Positions 11,401 through 20,660 of a stretch of 64,000 nt of DNA are shown piece by piece (position 1 is the stretch's first letter; each line of letters starts with the position of its first letter). A program made the translations under genes and the position numbers. Source of the DNA: Nemertoderma westbladi (taxonomy: Eukaryota > Xenacoelomorpha > Nemertodermatida > Nemertodermatidae); the NCBI GenBank assembly GCA_032718475.1, contig JAUCBJ010005606.1, positions 1-64,000 of the forward strand, given 5' to 3'. The notes under the pieces are model-generated. The model was not told where the DNA came from. It saw nothing but the letters and a program-made list of their open reading frames with translations, and did not search any database.

Positions 11401-11869
11401 AGAAAATTCGGTAGAATGTCTGGAAGTTGAATATGGAACTTCAACGTCTTTCCCAAATTCTAATATAAAACAGATGCAGAGTTTTAAAGGCACAATCGGA
11501 AATGTGATGCCTAAATCTAATTTAAGGAATGTCAAAGAAATTCAATCAAAAGATGCCGGCTATGTAGACCACGAGGCTAATTCTGGAATATATTCTTCAG
11601 TTATAAAACAAGTAAAAAAAGAACATGATACACCAATTAATATTCCTGGAGTTGTTAGATCAGAAGATGTAGATAAATACCACCAAAATGATGATGATAC
11701 TGCAGTATATACAACCGTTGTAAAACCGCTAGGGAAAACAGAAGATAAACCAAAAAATATTCCTGGTCTTATAGTTCAACCAAATGAAGAGCTTGATGGA
11801 TCTGATACAGAAAAACCGGATATTCCAGAATATAGTCCGGCACTTTTTAACATTCTTTTAACATTCTAA
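8426..11869 (+). CDS. receptor A: single-exon Ig/FN3 transmembrane receptor
   Basis: 1147 codons, ATG at 8426, TAA at the end, no intron. Layout: signal peptide (1-22); cysteine-rich module (about 49-140); canonical Ig domain with Cys176, Trp190 and Cys220 in a DAGNYEC context; two less canonical Ig-like modules (about 245-350, opening YCDN; about 353-455, opening YCID); membrane-proximal I-set-like Ig with Cys478, Trp495 and Cys548 (GKYYC); FN3-like domain (about 570-680); transmembrane helix 692-715; tail of about 430 residues. Many N-glycosylation sequons lie outside. The tail has repeated tyrosine motifs, including YVEL (Tyr856), YFVI (Tyr987), YSSV (Tyr1056) and YTTV (Tyr1095), resembling SH2-binding ITIM/ITAM half-sites. 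Likely a plasma-membrane adhesion or recognition receptor; ligand unknown. Closest relative here is receptor B. The extreme C-terminus differs from B, probably because of the abutting SINE. Confidence 0.9.
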   Translation: MVKYTFLYSILMCYWVSLPYCYSTTNNFNVVKSINSKNLSHLTPVDKTNCINCSCPPSMVNDKCIFNSKDINDEKAIITCKTKNQVSKCTYKSQSLSHIYHPPDETVYLIKKVDYWKDEIDPMITCTPSKSNEQCEPHNIRLEIEYPAEDVEIYVGENDLPQDLRVKPGVDVQLRCRYIDGHPSTKCHQWYKNEEIIKDEDSKELNFKNISKKDAGNYECEALTTYSNGDTDSTESEIVKIIVEYCDNIILDLGKTSESPNYSNLTTYTNYNVTIIVGELVEFEWKYNSTTVSTDIYFSWSGTGTPDIHQDHKIKFIASKDYKGNLLTVAKCLFQCEGCQQEINYRANISIDVVYCIDAKLIITYNENPVSIPNDGNVIVIRDSEVVLQLVVDANIELVYSWKGPGIIISNVSQQAFIATTNRNGQFNASISCLYDSYLNYTNDYSFSFNLKIGIPPELDNPEQVEEVDKHENVTMKCEAWSNPPPRGDYGVVEWRFQNPNNDPIKPDNKTKFITIQSVDLPNDGQWHTETSLKIVNADVQADGKYYCDFTNGVGVKGSGVVVLLIRREPELIDVKSIEVEWLNATQMKISWQESDNGGYTQYYQIELYEFPLNPVLKEEPTNETSQYLIQKLNLSEGNSEFVQSGVSGNYEYQLFYQSCNRLGCTVKEHAYIKYNYTPNKSSQGLSEGTKITIAVVISVTIIISIAIAVYYMIFRITRKPTKSEEPPVNPSQGKTVNDVYSDYIEYGSANYSNNRKSLTEYKPKTNRESLRSKDSTKEAADIYAEYAVSGGSMEEVKKELKSAKNDLVLKNTNNAPRVSNVPPRNVTFGVKDHSRFSTAVPDAHDNQVTVDNEDYVELGSETYYTTDTINVTKPMEQPTPTTQTTKPKGYLKRLRALAKSFSKNAINSPKNDNPVDHEYFVYDCQHKINSQGRKGTSMTTDNPAFLPDPEDNSNSLNYIPTTSGERLNTNRWSSNTTDNDQEPAEYFVIKRENSVECLEVEYGTSTSFPNSNIKQMQSFKGTIGNVMPKSNLRNVKEIQSKDAGYVDHEANSGIYSSVIKQVKKEHDTPINIPGVVRSEDVDKYHQNDDDTAVYTTVVKPLGKTEDKPKNIPGLIVQPNEELDGSDTEKPDIPEYSPALFNILLTF

Positions 11870-11871
11870 CA

Positions 11872-12063
11872 ACTTTCTATAGCTGCTACCCGAGAGTAGT
11901 AGGGGTGGGTGCTACTCCTATCCCAAGATTTGCTCCCAATTATTTAACTGGTACACATTTTATCAACCCCAGTGGATGAAAGGCTGAGTGGACCCTGGCG
12001 AGGCTGAACCTACAACCAATAGATTGCAGGCCCGGTGCTCAGCCAACTGAGCTACCCCGCCTT
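11872..12063 (-). mobile_element. tRNA-derived SINE next to the receptor A stop codon
   Basis: Read on the minus strand it begins GGCGGGGTAGCTCAGTTGGC, a tRNA-like 5' end with an RNA polymerase III A box (12041-12054), and has a B-box-like GAGGTTCAGCC equivalent at about 12000-12010. The first seven bases can pair with CCTCGCC as a degenerate acceptor stem, but the T arm is abnormal, so it is a SINE head rather than a functional tRNA. A non-tRNA body follows to about 11872, ending in a short repeated tail (AGAATGTTAAA) that overlaps the last codons of receptor A. Confidence 0.7.
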
Positions 12064-13080
12064 ATAACTATAATTCTACTGCATAATTTAAACAATTACA
12101 TTTTCAGCTTTTTTTTTCTGGAAAACAAAATAATTATAGGATTAGTAGATATTGCCCGAAAAAGTAGCCACCACTTTAATAAAAGTTAAACTTTCAAAAG
12201 TGAATTCTTGTTTTTAAAGTAGTCACAATATTATAAAGAATATATTATATCTATAAAGAAAATTTCAGTTTTGAAAGTAGACTATAGTAATAAATTCTAC
12301 ATCTTTGCAATCCCAACCTAAAGGTGCATCATGGCACTTCGGCACTATAACATTTTGGCTATATTGGTGTTGACATCCCGGTAGTGACGGCCATGAGAGT
12401 AAATTGGTGGAAATCGATACAGAATCGTATTATACTTTTGATATTTTGTATTAACCCTTAGTAGCATGGGCTTTATAAAATAAAGGGAAACTGAAATTTC
12501 TCAAAAATTTTATTCTGTAGAAAACAATTTCGCCATAAACTTTGCAAACAATTTCGATCACCACTATATTTTTTTCAACTTCATTTATGCTACTAAATGT
12601 TCCACATGAAATAATAAAAATTATGACACGTAAAAATGAACACATGTGTTTCCATATACATCTTGTATTCCATGAGTGAGTATACCATATATATATTATA
12701 AATTTTTGTTGCAACCAATAATAAATTATATATATATACCTATATGTAGATCACATTGCATAATGCAGAATATGAAAAAGTGAAACATAAAATCGTTTTA
12801 AGTTGAACGAAAAGAAAGTTCTATATTAATTTTAATCCAATTTTAATTAATATTTATAATAACATGTAAGATATTTATTATACTATTTTTTGCTGTCATC
12901 ATCATTCATTATTCTGATATAAAATTTGTAATTTTCTACCATAATTGGCAGTGTGTAATTTTACTGAAAATAATGTTATCTTATTGTTTCTCAGTAACAT
13001 AATGTGCGAAATAAAGTAAAATAATGTGTATGTAAAATGTATATTTTGTGAAATATAGGAAAGAATCATCGTTTTACTTC
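12064..13080. other. AT-rich spacer, nothing recognised
   Basis: 3' flank of receptor A. An AATAAA at about 12289-12294 is the first canonical polyadenylation signal I see after the stop, about 420 bp downstream and beyond the SINE. There is no coding potential beyond short random frames, and TA-rich simple sequence lies near 12685-12740. Confidence 0.45.
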
Positions 13081-13084
13081 GTAT

Positions 13085-13260
13085 CATCAATTACTTTCTC
13101 GAGATTATCCGAATCTTCTAGGCCCGTTTCCTTTAAGAGACGTATCAAAAAATTCTTAGGCAGTCAACCAAGCAAATGGCAAGGACATCAAATCACAAGA
13201 TTGTGCACACTGGCTGGTAATTACGGCGGAACCATGCTATCTATTCTCAAACGGTCATCC
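13085..13260 (-). mobile_element. LINE fragment (C-terminal region of second RTE-like family)
   Basis: On the minus strand this matches the 3' part of the LINE at 6955-7946 (the segments around TGCACACTGGCTGG and CAAGCAAATGGCAAGG correspond to the HNLVHWQPHGV-type region). It is short, heavily diverged and out of frame. It flanks no gene. Confidence 0.5.
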
Positions 13261-13680
13261 CTTATGATTCAGAAATATAGAAAAAATTTTTCGTTTTTTT
13301 ATATAACCTACACATCCAACCATTATTGGTCTGTTTAAACATTTATGATTCTTTCAGAATAATGTTTATTATTATTAATGTTTATCAAAATACAATGTTT
13401 ATCACTTATTTTCAAATATTCATGTTACTTGTGATAGAATATTGTAATTACTTTTATGTATCATTAATATTATTTAACATATTAGATTATTTACTGCATA
13501 AACTTAGTAAAGAAATATTTTAAACCAAGATCAATTGTTTTCAATAGACTCAGAAAAAACAAAAAATAGCACATTATTTCACACCAATCCTAAAAGTATA
13601 ATTTGATGAGAGATTGTTAGTGAGTGACGCAATTTACACATCAATGGGTCATAATGGAAATAAAAGATATGAAATAAAGC

Positions 13681-13968
13681 CTACTACTACTACTACTAGG
13701 TCGAGCGACCTCGGACAGTGGAAATGAGATTCATCCAGGCTTCCCAATTCTCTATAGTAGTCACAATTTCGTTTCTCTCAAATCCAGTATCCCTTTCTAG
13801 TTGGTCTATAGATATTTCATAGCCGGTCGTCCACAACTACGCTTCCCATATGTTGGTTGCCAGAAAAGTAGATCTGGTATGACCTCGTCTTTACTTCGCC
13901 AGCAGTGCCCACTGAATCGTAATCTGCGTTCGCTGAGGGTGGTTGATACAGATGGTATTGTAACTACT
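13681..13968 (-). mobile_element. 3' end of RTE-like LINE (same family as 161-2349)
   Basis: Nearly the same sequence as 161-450: a (TAG)n tail at 13681-13697 on the minus strand, then the C-terminal RT coding region. Only the last about 280 bp are present, so this is a strongly 5'-truncated insertion in the same orientation as the longer copy. Confidence 0.85.
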
Positions 13969-13969
13969 A

Positions 13970-14165
13970 GCACTACAATGCATTGGGGTTGCTTTACCGG
14001 TTAATCGACAAAATTGGGCCGCCACAACATCCTATCACTCGTGACTTTCGTGAGATTACCTGCATCTTCAAGTCCAGTTTCTCAAGAAAGTCATGGACTG
14101 TCTACCATGCTCATTCTGTCCACGAGGCTACCAAAGCACAAGATTATGCACAGGACGGTCCTCTC
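13970..14165 (-). mobile_element. LINE 3' fragment (second RTE-like family)
   Basis: Minus-strand match to the end of the LINE at 6955-7946: the segments around TCAAGAAAGTCATGGACTGT and TTGGGCCGCCACAACA correspond to the C-terminal coding region. It abuts the first-family LINE end at 13968, so two LINE ends lie back to back. Confidence 0.6.
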
Positions 14166-14838
14166 TGTGAATACAATGTCAAACCAATTCAATTCAATAA
14201 TATCTCCGATAATATCACATGCGACGTGAGATAATGCAACATAATACTAAAATTACATAAGTTATATAATCAATATTAGTGAAAAATATAATAATTATAT
14301 CGGCGGACCGATCGGATAGCTCATAAAAAATTATAATAATTGAACGATGAGATGAAGTGGTATGCCCTAGCCAAGTGTGTTATATGACAGGTTATAGGGT
14401 GTCTGAGGCACTCAGACTTCAAGAGTACAGGAATGTAAGTGCACAACCGAATAAAAGGATGTACGTCGAATTCAAAATTCCCCCCACCGCATTTACATAA
14501 GTCCAACAGTAAAGAACGTAATAAAGGTAAAAGTGTATATATATAATAAGTGTATCGAATTATAAATCAAATCTGTCTTAAAGGTTGTCAACAATAAAAT
14601 AATAATAATAATAACTAATATAATATTGCCAACTTGTAAAAATATAGTTCCTGGCCAGTAGGTAATGGTTATAATAATTATATAATGTAAATAATATTGC
14701 CAACTTGAAAATTTATAGATCCCGGCCAGTAGGTTAATGGGATGTACGTACAATCACATTATATCGGACTCTAGCACCATGGGGGACGAGGATACATTGT
14801 ACTTTCAACTGTAAATCTGATATGGTTGCTTTTATGGT
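14166..14838. other. AT-rich spacer with a two-copy direct repeat
   Basis: No gene. A segment containing GCCAACTTG...GGCCAGTAGGT is present twice, around 14628-14660 and 14697-14735. Long A/T runs and TA-rich simple sequence lie around 14530-14560. Confidence 0.45.
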
Positions 14839-14839
14839 G

Positions 14840-15128
14840 TGCTGTGCCGAGCACACTTTTCAGTTTTACATTGGGAAGACCATACAGAAAATCCACCAAC
14901 GTATATGAATGGTCACCGATCCATGATTCGGAATTATCCTAAGAGATTCAATGATTATATGTTTTACGAGGTTATCCTGCTAGCTTGCCATTTATTCCTC
15001 TGTGGCGTACAGAACTTAGCGATAGCTGCAGTCGAGCAGTACAGGGACACTAAGACTCTACTGGCTGCCGAAGGTAACCTGATATGTCTACATAACCCGC
15101 CATTAAACCTAATTAAACCAGCTATTTG
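14840..15128 (+). pseudogene. GIY-YIG endonuclease remnant, Penelope-like element
   Basis: Around 14860-14905 one frame reads FYIGKTIQKIHQRI, the core of a GIY-YIG nuclease, then shifts by one frame to NGHRSMIRNY, continuing open to 15127 with LLAAEGNLICLHNPPLN near the end. A preceding Cys (TGTGCTGTG) suits the CxxC that heads this domain in Penelope-like retroelements. Single frameshift, no RT domain seen upstream. A GIY-YIG domain of another mobile element remains possible. Confidence 0.5.
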
Positions 15129-15429
15129 ATCTACATATTATTTACGTAAATACAACTCGACAATGACCTAATAATCTTTGTGTCGTGTTATTTTGATTTT
15201 GCCTATGTGGACACAATCAATATACAGGGTTTTTGTATGGTGGTGATTTGCGGCCACATTTACTTTTCTGATATAATTTAATTACTTTTCCTTTTTACTA
15301 TCAGCTGTTCCAACAATTTATTTTCCTTTCTTCTCTATCAGTTGTTACACACTTACAGGTTCAATTTTCAGCAGCATTATTGTCGCCACCTAATTTTATA
15401 CGAATTGAATTTGCTATTAAGCAGCAATA

Positions 15430-16560
15430 CAATGGGTGATCATTTGTTAAATTACTTTAAATGTGGATTTAGTCACAAGGAAATTTCTGATCTTCTCAAT
15501 GAGGATTTTGACGAAGACATTTCCGTGCGAACCATAAGGCATGTTCTTGGGGACCCTAAAGAGAAGGTTACATCTAAATAGACTACCGGAAATCATTTCA
15601 GCCATTAAAGCGGAGCCCCCATGTGGGTACCACCATATGAAGCGTATTGTTATGTTTAAATATGTACTGTTCGTACGTGAAGAAGTTGTAGCCCTAATTC
15701 ACAGGGTTATTTATAGGCCCAGATAGTGTAAAGCAGCGATTGGGAAATAAACTGGTTAGACGAACGTATAGTTCCCTCGGTCCACATTATCTACACCAAA
15801 TAGACCTGTGGGATAAACTGAGAATCTATGGTTTAACAGTTAATGGGTCTATTGATGTGTAGAGTTGTAAACTAATCTGGTAGCGTTGTTCGTCAACAAA
15901 CAACGATCCCTTTGTTATTGGTTGGACGCTACTTTTTAGAAGCTATCACAGAATTAAATGGGGTTCCATACGTAATTTGTTCTGATCGAGGAACCGAAAA
16001 TGTAAATGTTGAGACCTTAACTTGCAAAGGTTTCTGAGACTAGCGCATGGTGACAATCGTGTCGAAAATGTAAAAGAGTACCTGTATGGTAAAAGCTCAC
16101 GTAACCAAAGTATTGAGGCTTGGTGGTCCAAATTTCAACAACTTGGAATGTGTAAGTGGCTAAACCATTTCTCAGAGTTTGACCATGATGGAAGTGTCGA
16201 TACCTCCGACATGGTTCATATTGAAATTGTTCGTTTCGTGTATCTTGACTTCTTACAGAGATGTCTTAATATTTATTGTTAGAGCATTATGGAATTTGCA
16301 CAGTCTCAGAAAATCGGTCTCACTTCAAAATGTGGCAAGACTAATATATTATTCCTGGACCAACCCAACTACTTACGGCCACTGGAACTAGAATCAATTG
16401 ATATAATTAAATTTCTCGCTGTTTCAGAGGTACCCCCCTGTATGGAGACAGTATGTCTTTATGTGAGGATTCCCTTGTGAGGATCTGTTACCGCTGACTT
16501 CAAACATCCTACGAACTGTACTGGTCTTCATGATTGTAAAAACACTTTACTCTACTCACT
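15430..16560 (+). pseudogene. decayed integrase-type (DDE) transposase-like gene
   Basis: It begins with an open helix-turn-helix-like N-terminus (ATG at 15431; GFSHKEISDLLNEDF, SVRTIRHVLG). Fragments of an integrase catalytic core follow in shifting frames: LHQIDLWDKLRIYG (about 15790), VICSDRGTEN (about 15970, a catalytic-Asp context) and NQSIEAWWSKF (about 16100, the Glu region), then an open C-terminal stretch to 16272. Multiple stops and frameshifts make it non-functional. The pattern matches the large integrase-core family found next to transposons in cnidarians, sponges and fish. No terminal repeats were identified. Confidence 0.6.
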
Positions 16561-16766
16561 CCTAGATTCATGAATGGCTTTCAAGAAATTAATGAAATTA
16601 AATGATTAAGTATAAATTTAATGTCATTCGCTTTTTATAATGTAAATGCACATAAATAGGGACCGATAAACCCTAGACTGGTTTATGGAATTAATATTCT
16701 TAATTATTTATCTACTAGTTGCATCAGAGCTCAGCCCTAATTCTAAAATCAAAAATAAAGCAGTAA

Positions 16767-17111
16767 TGGGGCATTCCATGTGAAATCATCCAGGTCAAAT
16801 AACTAAGGTCTTCAGATTTCCTTCAAACATTCACAGTTTGAATATGAATGCAAAATGATCGCTTACCAAATATTACCCAATATGGCCCAGGTATTCAAAA
16901 GTTATTGCTATCTCAATTTTCAGATTTTTCGGGGCTCCGCATAAGATAAGGCCTAATTAGCAGAAGCCACTGTAGCTTAAAAATTGGTAGTACTTAATGG
17001 TATTTTGTCTCAAAAATGAGTGTTTGTGGGTTTTCAGGCATGTTGAATTTAAAAATGCAGTCAAAACTGTGAAATGTGTTGGCCTGGATGATTTCACGTG
17101 GAATGCCCCTA
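16767..17111. mobile_element. 345-bp MITE with about 27-bp terminal inverted repeats
   Basis: The left end GGGGCATTCCATGTGAAATC (16767 onward, continuing ATCCAGG) is matched as an inverted repeat by the right end at about 17083-17110 with one substitution (CCACGTG for CCATGTG). The interior is non-coding. Possible TAA flanks. This is the structure of a non-autonomous DNA transposon; superfamily not assigned. Confidence 0.75.
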
Positions 17112-17667
17112 ACCTGGTCTTCGTTATGGTTTTGCTCAGAATAACGTGCCACTGTAACCTGACCATTGAGACGAGATATTAAAAAAAAAGACATTCAGAA
17201 ATATTGGGTAAAAATAAACACCCACTACAACTCAAAAATAAACACCCACTACAACTCAAAAATAAACACCCTCTACAACTCAAAAATTGTTGTGGTTAAA
17301 AATTGATTAAAAGGTTTGTGAACTTCAACGACCTGTAATCGTTGAATAGAATACAGTTTAACGGAATTTATATCGTTCTAATATTCAATGTTAATGCCGA
17401 GGAATATGGCGGCGAGTGGGGTTTGTACTCAGAATTTAGCAAGGGAAATTTTCGAATTGTCTATCAGATCTTTTGGGATGATGAACCTTAATGGTAAATA
17501 AAATATTATTGTGGGAGGCAGGGAGAACCTTATTTCCCAAAAGTATTTTTTTTATCCGTATTGCCTATAGTCTTTAATGATATTTTAACTAAGTACCGTA
17601 TTCCACAAACCTTTATTTCACCATTACTACTAAGCACAAAAAAACAAAATGAATGTTTTGAATGTTT
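17112..17667. repeat. spacer with repeat fragment and 24-bp tandem repeat
   Basis: 17125-17185 matches the small dispersed repeat also found at 5925 and 34020. 17205-17288 is a 24-bp unit (AAAAATAAACACCCACTACAACTC) repeated about 3.5 times. The remainder is AT-rich with no recognised gene. Confidence 0.6.
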
Positions 17668-18315
17668 TTAAGACATTGAAAATAAATCCTTTAAAGGCAA
17701 ACCATTGTAAATACAACTCGTAATAATTATTTTAGCACATATATCCGCAACTAAACGATAGTGCCGATTATCGGTTCTTTCAAATCTCAGTTCACCTGAA
17801 AATGTGGGATACCGTGATCCACTTCCAAATAGAAGGATGTCACTCAACTCAACCACCTTATGTACAATTTCTCCGGAATTATCTTCAAAAATAGAGGTGG
17901 TTAGTTCGCTCTTGCTTACTCTCTTTAACAATTGGAAGTATTTAAACGTGATTTCAGTTTCCTAGCCTTCTTCAGTATTAACAGAAGATTCGTAGACTGG
18001 TACAAAGCACTGCTTTGCCACTTCATAGGATACACTACATTTCACAAGAGACTTTAAACTTTCGTCAGGAAAATGCTTTATAATTTCCAATACACCATAT
18101 GATCACAATCCATCTCTGAATTGACTCAACTCTTTGGCCACTGAACTCAGAACTGTGTGACGTATCAATAATTCTAAAACCCGATCTCTGTCAGCTATTC
18201 CGAGACTTCTGGTCGTGCCAACTATCCCCATGTCAAACCGATGCTCCTGAAAATTATCCAGGGAATTTTGAAACTGGTCATCCGTTAATAGATCACCTAA
18301 TAATTTTAATTTTTC
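17668..18315 (-). pseudogene. HECT-domain-like protein fragment, decayed
   Basis: The minus strand from about 18310 down to 17668 is almost continuously protein-like, with a TGA after FRDGL near 18107 and a TAG/frame break near 17965. The last 87 codons (17931-17668) include DILLFGSGSRYP, FSGELRFE and YRLVADICAKII, resembling the C-terminal lobe of HECT E3 ligases (typically LxFxTGS, then LPxAxTCxxxL); the catalytic Cys would correspond to the Cys of ADICAK. Such orphan HECT fragments are common in cnidarian and sponge genomes, sometimes transposon-linked. Assignment is tentative. Confidence 0.45.
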
Positions 18316-18356
18316 AAGACAATCTTCATCAGCAGAAAAGAAATATTATTATTTGG

Positions 18357-18617
18357 ACCCACCTTGGTGTAGTGGTTGCATTGAATTCACATCTCTTGTA
18401 GGTAGAGGGTTCAATCTTCGCATTGGCCAGGGCAGTTTTCGTTTCGGTACGAATGCTTTGAAGGGACCCGCCAGGGCTCAAGGGTAGCTAAATGAGTACT
18501 GGAGTTTCCTCTGGGGAGTATAGTTCTGGGGGGACCGCACAGGAAACTAGTCGTCAGACTTTGTGCGCAATCCCTGGCCTAACGGCCGAAGAAAACTTAT
18601 TTTTACTTTATTTCAGA
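18357..18617 (+). mobile_element. tRNA-derived SINE, second type
   Basis: It starts with a tRNA-like head: A-box TGGTGTAGTGGTTGC (about 18371) and B-box GGGTTCAATCTTC (about 18408), spaced as in polymerase III promoters. A non-tRNA body follows, running to an A/T-rich 3' end near 18617. Unrelated in body to the SINE at 11872-12063. Confidence 0.65.
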
Positions 18618-19220
18618 AAATGTAAATGTGGTCGCAAATCACTACCGTAGTTTTGTTTGTTTCTTTTTGTTTTTTTTTGCTCTTGAAGTTTGAGGCAGGC
18701 CGGTAGCCCGAAAACGTTTAATTTATATATATTATAATATCAGCCAATAAAACCCACTTTTTACTTAATATTAATTATTATATAATAATTGAACACGTCC
18801 TGTTAGTAATGCCTATAAAACATATACAATATCATTACATAGTACAATGTAATGCAACTGAGTAAATGCACCATTACATTGGCCCCAAGCCTCATATCGA
18901 AGCCCTGCCGCCCCCCCCCCCCTCACACCCATGTATATTTTATCTTTTGTTAAGAGATGTTTTTAATGCAACAAAGGCAGACCTATTTTGTATAAATCGG
19001 TAAATTTAGTTTCCATTGAGTTACAAAGCCTCAAAGAATAACTATTATACAGTGTTGTAGAAACCACTGTAACCCCGTATGCCAGGCCCAGGCTGTTAAT
19101 TAATAGTAATAAGTGAATTGTTGTGGGCCTATTACATTATATATTCAATTCACTGATTATTACTGATGATATTAGATAGCTGTCAAAAAATAATTGTTTT
19201 GAAGATGACCGAGTGCGGCA
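18618..19220. other. spacer with a GGTAG..GAAAACGTTT motif and poly(C)
   Basis: 18689-18722 carries GGCCGGTAGCCCGAAAACGT, a motif also present at 28878-28903 and 34415-34445 (see findings). A C-run lies at about 18909-18921. No gene. Confidence 0.45.
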
Positions 19221-19705
19221 TCAATGTGCATCGCTTACAAATGAGAAATTATTTTTTAAATCAGATTGGTCGCATCGGTAAAAAAAATGCTGAGCATTAA
19301 AGATGCTAGTTGGACTCCTGGGTTCTAGGGTGGGTTCAGGGTCATCACTCGCTCGTTGTCCTGGTTGCAATAAATGATGACAAAAGTTGATAAAGTGGGA
19401 AAGATGATGCCATGCGATCAGAAAAAGTAACACAGCGTATAATTTTATTGATTTTGGTTCCAATTTGCTTAATGAATGTCGAGCCAACAGAATACCATAA
19501 TATAATGCCATATGTAATATAAGGGTGAACCATGGAAAAGTAAATGTGTTTTAAGGATGTGTATTGGAAACACAATATGCCTCAGAAGATATTGAAACTT
19601 TAGATATTTTTTTAATATATAATAATGTGGGGCTTAAAAGATAGATTTTCGTCAATGCGAATTCCCAAGTACTGAGCAGAAACCGGTTTGCATTGTCGAA
19701 ATTTA
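19221..19705 (-). pseudogene. LINE RT C-terminal remnant (CR1/Jockey-like)
   Basis: The minus strand reads SAQYLGIRIDENLSFKPH (about 19690-19640), then IYFSMVHPYITYGIILW and a region equivalent to the NKIIR..TFS segment, in changing frames. This is the post-palm part of a CR1/Jockey-type reverse transcriptase, a third LINE family distinct from the RTE-like ones. Frameshifts are present; there is no catalytic core. Confidence 0.6.
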
Positions 19706-20290
19706 ATTTGTTGATAGTATTCGAGAAAAAAATATACTCAGATTTTTTTTAAATTTATGGAAAGTATTTTTTAGAGTTATACATTAACATAGTGAATAAG
19801 TTTACAGGGGATTCATCAATAGACAGTTGTATTCATCAATGGACCAATTCCACCATTGCCATTATAAAATCTGCTGATACGAGGGCAAGTCGCCAAACAC
19901 CCCCATGTCCTTAATCAGAAATTTATCAGTCTGTCCAGTCCGCATTCGGTACTCTTGAACCCCCACTGCGCTAAGGGAAAGCTTATCTACAGCAGTCAAC
20001 TCGCATTGGGGACCCGAGTGTTAGAGAATTAACTGAGAATAATCTAGTGACTTGCCCCAGGTTCACCAATGGCTTGGTTGGTCGGGGTGGGACATGAGAG
20101 TAGCCTCCAACTCCAGAATCGCTCTCCCCATCACAATCTGGCCTTCCTGGTGACCCAGGGTTTGGGCCAGAAAGGTCATTAGGAAAGGGACTCAAAGAAT
20201 TGTTGGCTGCTCTCTCTCCAGTAGGGGGTGAGACAGACCTAGTGAGACAGAAGTAGCCTCCAATTCCAGAATCCGTTATTGGCTGGATCC
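19706..20290. other. spacer, no feature recognised
   Basis: Contains two short related segments (GTAGCCTCCAA(C/T)TCCAGAATC at about 20100 and 20250), perhaps ORF1-region remains of the adjacent LINE. Nothing else supportable. Confidence 0.35.
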
Positions 20291-20299
20291 TTCAAGATC

Positions 20300-20470
20300 A
20301 GTTTTTGGCTGTATTTCCTCGACTTCTGAAACTAGTGGGTGATGTTACCATGACCCCATCTTCATTATGATAATCTATGGACGGCATGCATATAACATGA
20401 TCCAAAAACAATTATGAATTGTGGTGCAAGATTGTCACCCTGGAGCACTTCCCATGGATCTGTGTCACCA
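20300..20470 (-). mobile_element. LINE RT motif-B fragment
   Basis: The minus strand encodes a degenerate EVLQGDNLAP-type segment and the downstream strand, matching the start of the LINE at 6955. Short and frame-broken. Confidence 0.55.
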
Positions 20471-20569
20471 TCAACAGTAAACACAAATATTGTGGAACTA
20501 TTGTATATTTTGTATACTATATATATATTGTGGATCTGATTGCAGCAATAATTCTCCCAGGAATCGGAA

Positions 20570-20660
20570 AAGCACCATAAATACAATAAAAGCACCATAA
20601 ATACAATAAAAGCATCATAAATACAATAAAAGCACCATAAATACAATAAAAGCACCATAT
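20570..20660. repeat. 20-bp minisatellite (about 4.5 copies)
   Basis: Unit AAAAGCACCATAAATACAAT, one copy with a C-to-T change. Confidence 0.9.

Noticed and set aside
11990-12062. Functional tRNA gene (minus strand)
   Set aside because: A box and acceptor-like pairing exist, but the T arm cannot form and the similarity continues into a SINE body.
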